A stretch of 64,000 nt of DNA from Rubidibacter lacunae KORDI 51-2 (lineage in GTDB: Bacteria; Cyanobacteriota; Cyanobacteriia; Cyanobacteriales; Rubidibacteraceae). The DNA is taken from NCBI RefSeq assembly GCF_000473895.1, contig NZ_ASSJ01000017.1:93729-157728 (forward strand), written 5' to 3'. Made by a program: the position numbers and the translations under genes. The notes below the pieces were generated by a model. It searched no databases. It saw only the letters and a program-made list of their open reading frames with translations, and was not told the origin of the DNA. The number at the start of each line of letters is the position of its first letter. Within the stretch, counting starts at the first letter, position 1. Of this stretch, positions 19,928 through 29,149 are shown in pieces.

Positions 19928-20648
19928 CAAATCCCCGACTTGGCGCGTTTTGCCGTTTCTGGAGGCTCCGGGGGCGTTGCAGATGGCAGTCGATCTCTGG
20001 ATGCTACAACGCTGTCGGGCTGGCGGTCCCTCGTGCTTGCGATTTTACGCTTGGTCGCCACCCGCACTGTCTTTGGGCTATCACCAACGGCGCTTCCCGG
20101 CTCGCTGGCACGCGTTGTCAGCAACGGGCGCATTCGATTTGCTCCGCCGACCTACCGGAGGACGGGCCGTCCTTCATGCAGGCGACTTGACCTACGCGAT
20201 CGCGACAACCGGCGTTGCGGGTAAACGTTGGGAGGCGTACGCGATACTGTGCGAGTTTTTAGTGCGCGGCTGGCGATCGCTCGGGGTGAAGTTGAGCTAC
20301 GGCGAAACCGGACGCGAATACACTAGCGTCCCAAATTGTTTCGCCACGGCAACGGGTGCCGACCTAACAACGGCAGATGGGTACAAACTGATCGGTAGCG
20401 CACAGTTGCGTCAAGGCGAAGCTATTTTGCAACATGGTTCGATGCGCCTGGAGATTTCACCCGAACTATGGAAGCAAGTGTTCGAGACGATCCCCCCGCG
20501 ATCGCCGATCGCTTCGCTGCCTCGAAATCGCATCATCTGCACGTTAAAAAATGCGGCTCGCGAGTGTCTTGGCGTCGAGCTCGTTGAACAACCGCTGACA
20601 GCTGCAGAGTGGACAGAAGTTCGCAAGATTGCCCTACCGCCTCCATAA
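19902..20648 (+). CDS. Lipoate-protein ligase/octanoyltransferase-like protein
   Basis: About 248 aa of the BPL/LPL_A cofactor-transferase fold. The family lipoyl-site motif appears as RRPTGGRAVLH (usual RRxTGGGAVYH), with LRFYAWSPPALSLGYHQ before it. The catalytic lysine lies in GYKLIGSAQLR, and LQHGSMRLEI follows, as in the family. It probably attaches lipoate or octanoate to a carrier protein, but specificity cannot be read, and some cyanobacterial members are uncharacterised. The start is uncertain: GTG at 19902 gives a 26-base overlap with the YbjN-like gene, and the frame is open from 19854. The overlap suggests translational coupling. Confidence 0.75.
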   Translation: MRPIAPAPNKSPTWRVLPFLEAPGALQMAVDLWMLQRCRAGGPSCLRFYAWSPPALSLGYHQRRFPARWHALSATGAFDLLRRPTGGRAVLHAGDLTYAIATTGVAGKRWEAYAILCEFLVRGWRSLGVKLSYGETGREYTSVPNCFATATGADLTTADGYKLIGSAQLRQGEAILQHGSMRLEISPELWKQVFETIPPRSPIASLPRNRIICTLKNAARECLGVELVEQPLTAAEWTEVRKIALPPP

Positions 20649-21578
20649 CGCAGCAAACATTAGCCATGGTGGCAAACCGCCAACCGTACTCAATCCCTAG
20701 GCTCCGAGCTGAAGCTGGGGGCGACACGACCGCAACTATCATCGATTCTCTACACGAATCCATCCATTTGCGGGCGGGCATTTGGTGCTGATGGACTCTT
20801 GGGACGTGAGTTTGAGGGAGTCAATCGCTGAAACCTCTGTTGTGAAGAAGCCGGATACCCCGACGATTGAACTCCGGTCGCAATCAGCCTCTCAGTTGGG
20901 AAACGCCTCAATTAACGCATTAACCGGGGCTTAATGAGGATTGTTATTGCTCTAATGAGCTTGGGAAGGCACGGAGAAAGATTTTCGAAATCTTGCCCTC
21001 CATCGACAGGACCTCCTGTTCGGGACCGGCGTGGGTTTCACTGCCCTCGCCGCACTGTTCGTCCCCCGAAAGCTCCGCCAGCGCTAAATTATTGTTTACG
21101 TAAGCCTCATTCCCAGGTTGTTTCACTAGGTGCGTTGTGCAACTGAGAAAACCTGGAAACAGCTAAAGGGTTGGCGATGGAGAGCGATCTCCAAACCCAG
21201 TCTGGATTGCGGTGCGTCCCTAAGATTCTCGGGAGTAGGTTCCGACGTGCCCGTACGAGCCAGTACGGCAGCATGAAAAAACCTTAAGAAATCGAGAAGA
21301 ATTGCACAATACGCGGAATACGACCGGACAGATGCGCCATGGGAAGTGATGTGGAATAAAACCGAATCACTGCCCGGCGAATCGAACTGGCGCGATCGGC
21401 TCTCAACACTCGACAGATCTGTTGGTCCGAACGCTAGTGTGAGAGATAAGTTAACTCACAGCAGGTAGACGGTGGAGCGGCCCGCAAACTGTCCGCCTCC
21501 ATCTGGATCGAGTAGGATAACTTCGATATCTTGCTGTAGATGTTTAAGCAACTTAAGCCAGAAGCGTGAGGGTTAAAC
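20649..21578. other. Gap upstream of cp12
   Basis: About 930 bases. No recognisable gene or RNA. The imperfect inverted pair CCTCAATTAA and TTAATGAGG near 20900-20940 is the only notable structure. The cp12 promoter should be at the right end; GAGGG lies about 7 bases before its ATG. Confidence 0.35.
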
Positions 21579-21800
21579 ATGACTGACATCCGCGAACGTA
21601 TTGAGGAAGAACTGAAGACTGCGCGTGCTGTCTGCGAATCAGACGGAGCAGATTCGCAAAACTGTGCGGTTGCTTGGGATAACGTCGAGGAGCTACAAGC
21701 TGAAGCATCGCACCAGCGCGAAGAGCCGAAGAAGAATTCACTCGAAGCATACTGCGACGACAACCCCGATGCAGCAGAGTGTCGCGTTTACGACGATTAG
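21579..21800 (+). CDS. cp12: Calvin-cycle regulator CP12
   Basis: 73-aa redox switch that, in the dark or under oxidising conditions, bridges GAPDH and phosphoribulokinase into an inactive complex. Both cysteine pairs are present: Cys19 and Cys29 in the N-terminal half, Cys59 and Cys68 in YCDDNPDAAECRVYDD, the GAPDH-binding tail. The core motif AWDNVEEL (32-39) is conserved. The acidic, largely disordered composition is typical. It is monocistronic: it has a gap upstream and a strong terminator 47 bases downstream. Confidence 0.97.
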   Translation: MTDIRERIEEELKTARAVCESDGADSQNCAVAWDNVEELQAEASHQREEPKKNSLEAYCDDNPDAAECRVYDD

Positions 21801-21847
21801 TGCGTGGCGGACGACTCCAAATTTCTAATTTTTTTGGGAGATGGAAG

Positions 21848-21873
21848 GGACGACTTGCAGTCGTCCTTTTTTT
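21848..21873 (+). terminator. Rho-independent terminator of cp12
   Basis: GGACGACT and AGTCGTCC pair over 8 bp around TGC, followed directly by seven T residues (21867-21873). This is the best classical terminator in the window. It lies 47 bases after the cp12 stop codon. Confidence 0.93.
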
Positions 21874-22019
21874 GCTTCCGAATCGCGTGGGGTTGCGCAA
21901 CCGAACCCCACCAATGTCCGACGTCAGTGTCGGTCGCTGCCGTCGATGGGAGCGGCAGCCCCAAGCCAGGGGTTACAATCAAAAACCGTGCAGAAGGGAA
22001 CGCATTTGAGGCTCGTGTT

Positions 22020-22613
22020 ATGGGGGATTTGTGGTTCCGTCCGCTCGTATGGGCGGATTACCGGCTGGCGGTGTTGTTTACCGTCATCTTGCCTCTGGTA
22101 CTGCTGCTTTGGTCGCTAATTCGAAACGCGATCGCCATGCAGAGCCTAATGCTGGTTTATTGGCGTGTGGCTAGTCTGCTGGCAATTTCGGTGTACCTAT
22201 TGATCCCGGGCTGGCGGATTGGATTTTTGACTGGGTTGCTGGCACGCATCTTCATTCCGATTTCCCTGTGGTTCTGGGTCGATCTGAACGAGGAAATCGA
22301 CGACCAGCCACCGCGCCCGCTGAAGCTGGCACTGACGGCATGGCGCTGGGCGGTAACGCTTTACTGTCTGCTTGGCGCGGCCATCACCCTACCCTTCGCA
22401 AACTGCATTTTCGGTTCTGAGCTCGCGTCACCCTACTGCCAGGTGTGGCGCGAGGCCCCGCTGCTTTACAAACAAATGTTGCACCCGAACCAGACGCCGG
22501 GTTTTCTGGGCTTCATCGGCGGCATCGGGCTCTTTTTCTACGGGTTATCACTGTTGTACTTTTTGGTTTTTCGCCTAACCAAAAGCGGTCGCACAGCCCT
22601 CGAAGATCGTTAA
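22020..22613 (+). CDS. DUF3177 membrane protein
   Basis: 197 aa, about five or six transmembrane segments. Family marks are the N-terminal WFRPLVWADYRLAVLFTVILP and the central LARIFIPISLWFWVDLNEEI, with DDQPPRPLKLALTAWRWAVT next to it; these are quoted as separate landmarks. The family is confined to cyanobacteria as far as I know, and its function is unknown. The frame is open from 21804 across the cp12 terminator, but the ATG at 22020 gives the family N-terminus. No functional partner is evident nearby. Confidence 0.85.
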   Translation: MGDLWFRPLVWADYRLAVLFTVILPLVLLLWSLIRNAIAMQSLMLVYWRVASLLAISVYLLIPGWRIGFLTGLLARIFIPISLWFWVDLNEEIDDQPPRPLKLALTAWRWAVTLYCLLGAAITLPFANCIFGSELASPYCQVWREAPLLYKQMLHPNQTPGFLGFIGGIGLFFYGLSLLYFLVFRLTKSGRTALEDR

Positions 22614-23725
22614 CCCACCTTGCTATTGCATCCGAATCGGCATCTGGGTCCGCTCATTCTAAAGCCAAGGAATCCCAGTCCTGCAATCCCCACAGCTTTG
22701 AAGGCGATCGCGCGTGCCAAGGCTTAGCCAATACGCGCTCCAGACCAGCACATCGTGCCCTACGTCGGTTATTAGCAAGTGCCATTGCTGCGATAAGGGC
22801 GGGATTGCATCATCGTTCGCGATTGGGGGGAGGGCGTGTCGATCGGACCGGACAAGTTCTGCAAGTACATCATCTCGCTCAGGAACGTTAGGGGTTCTCG
22901 CGCCAGGGTCATCAGCACCACGGCAATCCGCGATCGCCCCCGCTTTAAACCATTAGGCTCGGCTTCCAGACGGCGACGGACGTTGTCGAATGGCAACCCT
23001 TTCAGTGCAGGAGACCAACTCAGCTCGCTTGGCGAGAAATTCGGCAGCATCCGAAAGGGGTAAAGGTTCCTGGCAGTAACGATCGAAAAATTCAAAAAAA
23101 TCGCATGTGAAGCCCGTATGCTTTATACCTATTGAAGATCCGAATCGCAACTCAGGCGGAGCGCGGGCACATCTGCCCCGGGGACGGGGCGGTGATTGCA
23201 AGCTCCGATCGCGCCCGCTCTCCACCTTCGTCGTGGGATTTTAGTGCAGTTAGCTAGCGGCTCCGAGTTCTCGGTCAAACACAAGCTGCGCGACCCTCAA
23301 GCAGGGGCGGCCACGCGATCGCCGCTTGGTTGATAGTGCTGGAAGAGAGCGTTCGCCTCGAGATCGCCGAGTCGGAGGGCCGCAGCACATCCTTGGCGCG
23401 CTCCTTCTGTTGTTCGAATCGAGCTGGTGGAAACCATCCCGGGTGGCTGGAACATATCGATTTACTGCGTGGCGATCGCCTGGGTCCGCAAGTAAGCCAA
23501 GACGGAGCTCATCAGTAGAATGTAATTTAATTTCTAACAGCAAGTAGGCGCAACCCCTTCCTCGTATAGCGTGTTGCCTCAGGCACGCCTCTTGTCAGGA
23601 TGACCCCCCGATGCTTCGAGGCAAGGCCGATCGAGCTCAGGTGCCGCCGATTCCACGAACGGCACCAGCCAATCCATAGCAACCGCGCCCGACTACCCGA
23701 CCGACGCTGCTACTACATCTCCTCG
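22614..23725. other. 1.1-kb gap between DUF3177 and tatA
   Basis: No recognisable gene. Short frames on both strands (for example 23250-23543 minus) show no motif. HIP1-like sites occur, so this may be old decayed sequence. No hairpin-plus-T terminator is seen. Confidence 0.35.
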
Positions 23726-23899
23726 TCAGACCTCCTCGTCATCAGCGCGATCGGCCGCAGACGGTTCGTTGATTTCCTCTTTAAAACCACGCAGCGTTTT
23801 GCCCAGGGCGCTGCCCATTTCCGGAATCTTCTTCGGACCGAAAATCAGCAGGGCAACGACGCCAACAATTGCGACTTCTGCCCAACCCAACCCAAACAT
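23726..23899 (-). CDS. tatA: Twin-arginine translocase subunit TatA
   Basis: 57-aa pore-type component of the Tat pathway, which exports folded proteins across the plasma or thylakoid membrane. A single N-terminal helix (WAEVAIVGVVALLIFGPKK) with the FGPKKIPE hinge leads into the amphipathic helix MGSALGKTLRGFKEEINE and an acidic tail. It is short and lacks the longer TatB C-terminus, so it is TatA/E-type. The start at 23899 has AGGAGA upstream; the frame is open to 24025. It is divergent from pcyA. A solute-binding protein at 60245 with a twin-arginine leader is a candidate client. Confidence 0.92.
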   Translation of the reverse strand: MFGLGWAEVAIVGVVALLIFGPKKIPEMGSALGKTLRGFKEEINEPSAADRADDEEV

Positions 23900-24023
23900 G
23901 TGCGTTCTCCTGTCCCTGCGGTAATCTAGCCAACCGTAACAGTCCGTTGCCCGTGCCAACGGCAGTACATCCAGCCAGTATATCCTCAAGAAAAACCCCG
24001 AAGAAAAACCCGCTCTCATCAAC

Positions 24024-24764
24024 ATGGTGGAAACCCCGTCCTTGTCGCTCCGCAGCCAGCAGCATCCGCTGATTCGCAGCCTTGCCGACGCGATTGAGGC
24101 AATCTGGCGCGAACATCTGGAGCTAGCACCCTACGAGCTGCCTGGCGACCTCGGTTACGTGGAAGGTCGGCTGGACGGCGATCGCCTGACTATTGAAAAC
24201 CGCTGCTTCCAGACATCGCAGTTTCGCAAATTACACCTGGAGTTGGCTCAGGTCGGACAAATGCTGGATATTTTGCACTGCGTGATGTTTCCGCGCCCGG
24301 AGTACCCATTGCCAATGTTCGGCTGCGACTTGGTGGGCGCTCGCGGTCAAATCGGTGCAGCGGTCGCGGACCTGTCCCCGGTGAGCGACGATCGCGCCTT
24401 GCCGACGGCCTACCGCGACGCTTTGCAACATTTGCCCCCTGAAATCTTCTCCCAACCGCGCGAACTGCCCCCGTGGGGTGACATCTTCTCGGAGTTTTGT
24501 GTCTTCGTTCGCCCTGCCGGTCCCCAAGAGGAAGCAAGATTTCTGCAGCGCGTGCGCTCGCTGCTGGAGATTCACTGCACTCAAGCTTCGAGATCGGAAC
24601 CGGGAACGCCCGACCAACGCCGCACCAACTTTGCCGGCCAACAGCGCTATTGCCTACAGCAGCAGCAAAATGACAAAACGCGTCGCGTCCTTGAAAAAGC
24701 CTTCGGCGTCGAGTGGGCAGAAACCTACATAACGACCGTGCTATTCGACCTGCCGGTTGCATGA
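24024..24764 (+). CDS. pcyA: Phycocyanobilin:ferredoxin oxidoreductase
   Basis: Ferredoxin-dependent four-electron reduction of biliverdin IXalpha to phycocyanobilin, the chromophore of phycobilisomes and phytochromes. The 246 aa match the family. Key segments are IENRCFQTSQFRKLHLELA, LDILHCVMFPRPEYPLPMFG (holding the catalytic His and leading to the Asp in GCDLV), RELPPWGDIFSEF, and the C-terminal NDKTRRVLEKAFG. Its stop codon overlaps the start of the next gene (ATGA), so the two are probably co-translated. It supplies the bilin used by apcF. Confidence 0.96.
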   Translation: MVETPSLSLRSQQHPLIRSLADAIEAIWREHLELAPYELPGDLGYVEGRLDGDRLTIENRCFQTSQFRKLHLELAQVGQMLDILHCVMFPRPEYPLPMFGCDLVGARGQIGAAVADLSPVSDDRALPTAYRDALQHLPPEIFSQPRELPPWGDIFSEFCVFVRPAGPQEEARFLQRVRSLLEIHCTQASRSEPGTPDQRRTNFAGQQRYCLQQQQNDKTRRVLEKAFGVEWAETYITTVLFDLPVA

Positions 24765-25537
24765 GTTCCCGCTTGACGGCAACGGCAAACTGGCAATCGC
24801 CCACCCCCACCACAACGCGAGCGATCGCGCCCGACAACATTCACCTGTGGCGCGTTGGCCTGACGCGATCGCCTGCCGAACTAGCTGCTTGTAACGCCCT
24901 CCTGTCACCGAACGAACGAAAACGACGCGATCGCCTGCGCGGAGAACCCTTGCAGCGCCGATTCGCGATCGCTCGCGGTATCTTGCGTTACCTGCTCGGG
25001 CGCTACCTTAAATGCCATCCGGCGGCTATACAGTTCGGGTACGGCGATCGAGGCAAACCCTATCTCGCCGAGCCCGCTGACGCACTACAGTTCAACCTCT
25101 CGCACTCCCACGAGCTAGCGCTTTATGCGATCGCCCCACCTACCTGTCGAGCGATCGGTATAGACGTGGAGCAGCTGCGGTCGCGCCCGAACGCCGATCG
25201 GCTCGCCCGCCGCTTCTTCTCCCCAAGGGAAGCCGACGCGATCGCCGCACTTGCCGGAACGCGACTCGATCGGGACTTCCTGCGGCTGTGGACGGCGAAG
25301 GAAGCCTATCTCAAAGCTACGGGAGCTGGGTTGCGTGGGGCGATCGAACAAGTAGAAGTCGATCTCAGCTCGCCGATCGGGCAAGCCCAGCTTCTGGGCG
25401 CGGACAACTGGACCTTACAGGAGTTGGCGCTCGGCAACAGCTACATCGGTGCGGTGGCGATACGCGATCGCGACTGGAAGTTCGCTTACTGGGATTTGGA
25501 TCTTCGCGATCGAGCGGAAATCCTGCTAGTCGACTAG
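24761..25537 (+). CDS. Sfp-type 4'-phosphopantetheinyl transferase
   Basis: 258 aa. Transfers the phosphopantetheine arm of CoA to carrier proteins; in cyanobacteria usually one Sfp-type enzyme serves fatty acid ACP and any PKS/NRPS. Motifs: GDRGKPYL, LQFNLSHSHELALYAI, the magnesium-binding GIDVEQLR, and WTAKEAYLKATGAGL. The N-terminal half has RRFAIARGILRYLLGRYL, as in HetI/Sfp-like proteins. The ATG at 24761 overlaps the pcyA stop by one base pattern (ATGA). The remaining 16 codons of open frame upstream lie inside pcyA. Confidence 0.92.
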   Translation: MSSRLTATANWQSPTPTTTRAIAPDNIHLWRVGLTRSPAELAACNALLSPNERKRRDRLRGEPLQRRFAIARGILRYLLGRYLKCHPAAIQFGYGDRGKPYLAEPADALQFNLSHSHELALYAIAPPTCRAIGIDVEQLRSRPNADRLARRFFSPREADAIAALAGTRLDRDFLRLWTAKEAYLKATGAGLRGAIEQVEVDLSSPIGQAQLLGADNWTLQELALGNSYIGAVAIRDRDWKFAYWDLDLRDRAEILLVD

Positions 25538-25667
25538 ATTACGTCATCAGTTCGCGCCAGATGCCACCTGAAGGAGTTTCAGCACTAGTGGTTTTGGTAG
25601 CTAAGAGCACCCGAAACCCGACTCCGGCAGACAATTTGGCTCTGTACGATGACAGGTTCTACATGTG

Positions 25668-25767
25668 ATACCAACTCTAGGAAGTTCCGCGACAGATGGC
25701 AGATTGGGATCCTTGACTCCTAGGAATTGTTTGCCTCATCTGTCGTAGGAATTGTGAAAATTGGTAT
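25668..25767 (+). mobile_element. 100-bp MITE-like element, copy 2
   Basis: The ends are ATACCAA (25668-25674) and TTGGTAT (25761-25767). Inside, CGACAGATG and CATCTGTCG form a second, perfect 9-bp inverted pair, so the arms match at 22 of 31 positions and the whole unit can fold into one hairpin. It is exactly 100 bp. This is the most symmetrical of the three copies and may be closest to the ancestral form. Confidence 0.75.
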
Positions 25768-25956
25768 GACTTGCCAAAGAATTATAAAGACTTGAGGGTT
25801 TAAAAACAGATAAAGCGCAATCAGATGGATGGCAATAGGGCAAAAGCAGGGAACGTCTAGACAACTTTCAGAAAGGAAGTCACGATGCGCTCGCGTTTCA
25901 GGCTTAAAGTTTTCAAACCAGCCCCTCACAACAAGTCCGGGGAATGACTCAGAATA

Positions 25957-25994
25957 ACCAAACCCCTCCAAGCTAATAAGGTGGGGCTTTTGGT
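25957..25994. repeat. Hairpin ACCAAACCCC / GGGGCTTTTGGT
   Basis: ACCAAA pairs with TTTGGT and CCCC with GGGG, with a two-base bulge and a 16-base loop. No T-tract follows. It could be a 3'-end structure or an element remnant; no adjacent gene clearly uses it. Confidence 0.3.
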
Positions 25995-26380
25995 ATCCGG
26001 TTAGGATAATATACCCACGGATTTTTTCATATGCTATGTTTCCGAACTTCTAGAGTCCTAAGTTCTAAGCTAGAGAATCAAAAAAATTAGGGTTGCATTA
26101 CCCTGTTTGATAGGTGTTCAGGCTCTTTCGAGAGTTCAAAACCATTGTGGATCTAACCCCACTGGCTGATTGCTTCAGTATCCTTAAGCTTCGTCGTTGG
26201 CACAAGGTGGTAGAGGCGGAGATGAACCGCTCGCTCAATAAAATTTTTGAGACGCTAGCGAGCCTCAGACGTTAGGGCTGTCGGAGGCTTTCTCGTAGGG
26301 GCGATCGCGTCGGTCGGCATCTTCTGGAAGCGCTTTGGACGTGTCACCCGTCTCATCCGGCCGCGTCCGATGGTAGGCCC

Positions 26381-26821
26381 CTACGCTCGGGCGATTGCCT
26401 GCAGCGCTAGTGCTTTGTTTTGCATCATCCGGAAAATGTTGTAGAACCCATTGGCTCGCGACGGCGTCAGGCTCACCTGCAACCCAGTTTCCTCGATGAA
26501 GTCCGGCGTGACCTGAACAATTTCCTGCGGCGTCAGCCCGTTGAGACCCGACACGAGTAACGCCAGCAACCCTTTCACGAGTTGCGCGTCTGATGTGCCG
26601 CTATACATGACCTTGCCATCCTCTAGCACTGCGGTCACGTATACCTGTGACACGCAACCGGACACTTTATTTTCCGGAACCCGATCTTCTGCGGGCAAAT
26701 CGTCCAAACGCTGAGCATATGCCAGCAACTGCCGGTAGCGCTGCTTGGGATCGCTGTGGCGTTGGAAACGTCGGACGATGCGATCTAGGCTGGCAGGTCT
26801 GGACGCGGCGGCCGAGGTCAT
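26381..26821 (-). CDS. sufE: SufE-family sulfur acceptor
   Basis: 146 aa. Accepts sulfane sulfur from the cysteine desulfurase SufS and stimulates it during Fe-S cluster assembly. The acceptor cysteine is Cys56 in VSGCVSQVYV. The second family landmark GLLALLVSGLNGLTPQEIV is followed by the C-terminal GFYNIFRMMQNKAL. The length matches SufE. AGGAG stands before the ATG. No other suf gene is present; solitary sufE is common in cyanobacteria. Confidence 0.93.
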   Translation of the reverse strand: MTSAAASRPASLDRIVRRFQRHSDPKQRYRQLLAYAQRLDDLPAEDRVPENKVSGCVSQVYVTAVLEDGKVMYSGTSDAQLVKGLLALLVSGLNGLTPQEIVQVTPDFIEETGLQVSLTPSRANGFYNIFRMMQNKALALQAIARA

Positions 26822-26943
26822 CGCTACTCCTGAAAAATACTTGGCTATTGGTTCCCGCGAACGGGATGCGCCATCAGTGCGGCAGGACCGCTTAACGCAT
26901 CGCTCAAAAAGATCTTAGCGGGCGATCGCTTACCCTTTCAGTG

Positions 26944-27657
26944 CTAAGTGGGTGACTGCAACTCCTCATTCGTACGCCGAAAATAATCTGCCCACAAATC
27001 CGGGCGGCGCAATTGAGTACGGGCGACCTGCTCCTCCTTGCGCCAGCGAGCGATCGCGCCGTGGTGTCCGGAACGCAGCACATCGGGCACTTCCCACCCG
27101 CGAAACACAGCGGGTTTCGTGTACTGCGGGTAGTCGAGCAGTCCCTCCTCGAAGCTCTCGCTTTTGAGCGACTGCACCTTGCCGACCGTTCCTGGGAGCA
27201 AGCGCACGATACCGTTGATCAGCGCGAGTGCAGGAATCTCTCCACACGTGAGCACGAAGTCTCCCAAAGAAATCTCGCGCGTCACTAAATGTTCGCGAAC
27301 GCGCTCGTCTACTCCTTCGTAGTGGCCGCATACTAAAACAAGCTGCGCGCGCGCGGTTAGCTCTTTCAGTAGCGGTTGCGTCAGCGGTTCCCCTTGCGGT
27401 GTCAGTAAGATAACCTCGCGTTGGGGGATAGTCGGCAGCGACTCAACCGCTGCGAATAGCGGCTCGGGTTTGAGCAACATGCCGACACCGCCTCCATAAG
27501 GTTCGTCATCGACGCGCTGGTGCTTGTCAGTTGCAAAGTCGCGCGGATTTAAGAGTTCTACGCGGGCAATTTGCTTATACAAAGCCTTGCCGAGCAAGCC
27601 GGATTGCAGTGGCGATACAAAAAAATCTGGAAATAAGGTAACAACGTCAATACGCAA
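26944..27657 (-). CDS. trmD: tRNA (guanine37-N1)-methyltransferase
   Basis: SAM-dependent SPOUT-class enzyme that methylates G37 next to the anticodon and helps prevent frameshifting. Landmarks: RIDVVTLFPDFF at the N-terminus, DEPYGGGVGMLL, LVCGHYEGVDERV, and the trefoil-knot SAM site EISLGDFVLTCGEIPAL. The C-terminal domain has YPQYTKPAVFRGWEVPDVL and SGHHGAIARWRKEE. I chose a TTG start at 27657, since it places the family N-terminus first and AAGGTG lies 8 bases upstream; a GTG at 27669 and an ATG at 27705 are alternatives. 237 aa. Confidence 0.93.
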   Translation of the reverse strand: MRIDVVTLFPDFFVSPLQSGLLGKALYKQIARVELLNPRDFATDKHQRVDDEPYGGGVGMLLKPEPLFAAVESLPTIPQREVILLTPQGEPLTQPLLKELTARAQLVLVCGHYEGVDERVREHLVTREISLGDFVLTCGEIPALALINGIVRLLPGTVGKVQSLKSESFEEGLLDYPQYTKPAVFRGWEVPDVLRSGHHGAIARWRKEEQVARTQLRRPDLWADYFRRTNEELQSPT

Positions 27658-28090
27658 AGAATCTTGCACCTTGGCAACGAGCGAAATTAGCGGCCACTGC
27701 CTCACAAACTAATCAGCGACGGACTGTGGCTCGGAGTTGCGAGTGACACCGCTGTCGATCGCAGGGCTATCGTCGATCGACCGCAGATAGCTAGCGGCAA
27801 GACGATCGGGGAACGGGGAACACGCGGAAAAGCACATGTATAATTATAAGAATTTTGTGAAGCTTCTAGCCGCCCGATCTCCGCATTTACTGCTTCGGCG
27901 ATCCCCTTTGCCTCAAAGCCGCAAAGGTTACCCTGTTACCCGTGGCGAGGGGAGCACTTCCCCGTTCTTGAAAGTATGTACCGTCTGCAGGCATAGCAAG
28001 CAGGGGTAGATACAGATCGACAGCTGTAGCCGAGGTTGAGGCCGCTAGGACGGACTGTCCAAGAATCGTTTGTTGTCAAGAGCGATCTAA
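27658..28090. other. Divergent region between trmD and cphB
   Basis: About 430 bases. TATAAT at 27839-27844 could be a -10 box for the cphB transcript, but no matching -35 is evident. I looked for an NtcA box (GTA-N8-TAC) and found none. Confidence 0.35.
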
Positions 28091-28933
28091 ATGCTGCACA
28101 TCGAGACCCAACCGACCCAAACGCCAGTATCGCCTCCCACTACGTCCGCCATTCTCGTCATCGGCGGCGCAGAAGACAAGGTTCACGGTCGCGAGATCTT
28201 GCGGACGTTTTGGCGGCGGGCAGGTGGGAACGCTGCAAGGATCGCAATCGTCCCCTCGGCATCGCGCGAACCGACGATTATTGGGGAGCGTTACCGCAGT
28301 ATTTTTACAAACATGGGCGTCCGGCAACTCGAAGTTCTCGACATTCGCGATCGCGACCAGTGCGAGGACGACCGCTACATGAAGTTTGTGGAAACCTGCA
28401 CGGGTACCTTCCTGACGGGGGGAGACCAATTACGCCTGTGCGCGCTACTAGCCGATACTCCTTTGATGGAGCGCCTGCGCCTGCGCGTGCAGCGCGGCGA
28501 AGTAACGCTAGCCGGGACGAGTGCGGGGGCTGCAGTAATGGGACACCACATGATAGCTGGCGGCAGCAGTGGCGAGAGTCCGAATCGCGCGCTGGTGGAC
28601 ATGGCAACGGGATTGGGCATCATTCCCGAGGCAATCGTCGACCAGCACTTCCACAACCGCAATCGCTTCGCCCGCCTGCTCAGCGCGCTCTCCATGCATC
28701 CAGATCGAATCGGTATCGGCATCGATGAAGACACTTGTGCCGTGGTGGAGCACGATAGCAGTATTGAAGTCGTCGGGCGCGGAACGGTCACCATCGTCGA
28801 CCCTGCTAAACTTTCGGGGAACAACTGCGATCGCGTCGGAACCAGCGACCCGCTGAGCTTGCACGACCTGCGGTTGCACGTCCTCTGCCACGGCAATCGC
28901 TACCATTTGCGCACCCGCCAGCCCCTATCGTGA
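28091..28933 (+). CDS. cphB: Cyanophycinase
   Basis: Peptidase S51-family serine exopeptidase that cuts cyanophycin to beta-Asp-Arg dipeptides, releasing stored nitrogen. 280 aa. The nucleophile is Ser144 in LAGTSAGAAVMG. Other landmarks: ILVIGGAEDKVHG, IAIVPSASREP, TFLTGGDQLRLC, and the conserved DQHFHNRNRFARLL with the active-site histidine region. The N-terminal 20 residues (Gln/Thr/Pro-rich) precede the fold. It lies 216 bases upstream of cphA on the same strand, the usual cphB-cphA order. Confidence 0.95.
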   Translation: MLHIETQPTQTPVSPPTTSAILVIGGAEDKVHGREILRTFWRRAGGNAARIAIVPSASREPTIIGERYRSIFTNMGVRQLEVLDIRDRDQCEDDRYMKFVETCTGTFLTGGDQLRLCALLADTPLMERLRLRVQRGEVTLAGTSAGAAVMGHHMIAGGSSGESPNRALVDMATGLGIIPEAIVDQHFHNRNRFARLLSALSMHPDRIGIGIDEDTCAVVEHDSSIEVVGRGTVTIVDPAKLSGNNCDRVGTSDPLSLHDLRLHVLCHGNRYHLRTRQPLS

Positions 28934-29149
28934 GCGACCCGCACGGATATCGCGGACCAGAAATGTTCGCCGCGAACAGTCGCGCCCGATCCCCGAGGGC
29001 GACACTCAGGAATTGCTGCGCGACTTAGTTCACCGGCAATTCGTCCGCTTCCAACCCTACGGAATTTTCGCAGTCGCCCCTCGCGTCTTTCCATCCTCAC
29101 TATCATCTGCCTTGCCGTTCGAGTCCGGCCGTTCCTCCGAAACGCTGCC

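Larger units (their letters stand above)
25538..26380. other. AT-rich gap with MITE copy and hairpin
   Basis: About 840 bases between the Sfp-type gene and sufE, AT-rich between 25740 and 26120. It contains the 100-bp element (25668-25767) and a hairpin at 25957-25994. A minus-strand open frame (25720-25971) runs across the element and shows no known domain. Confidence 0.45.
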
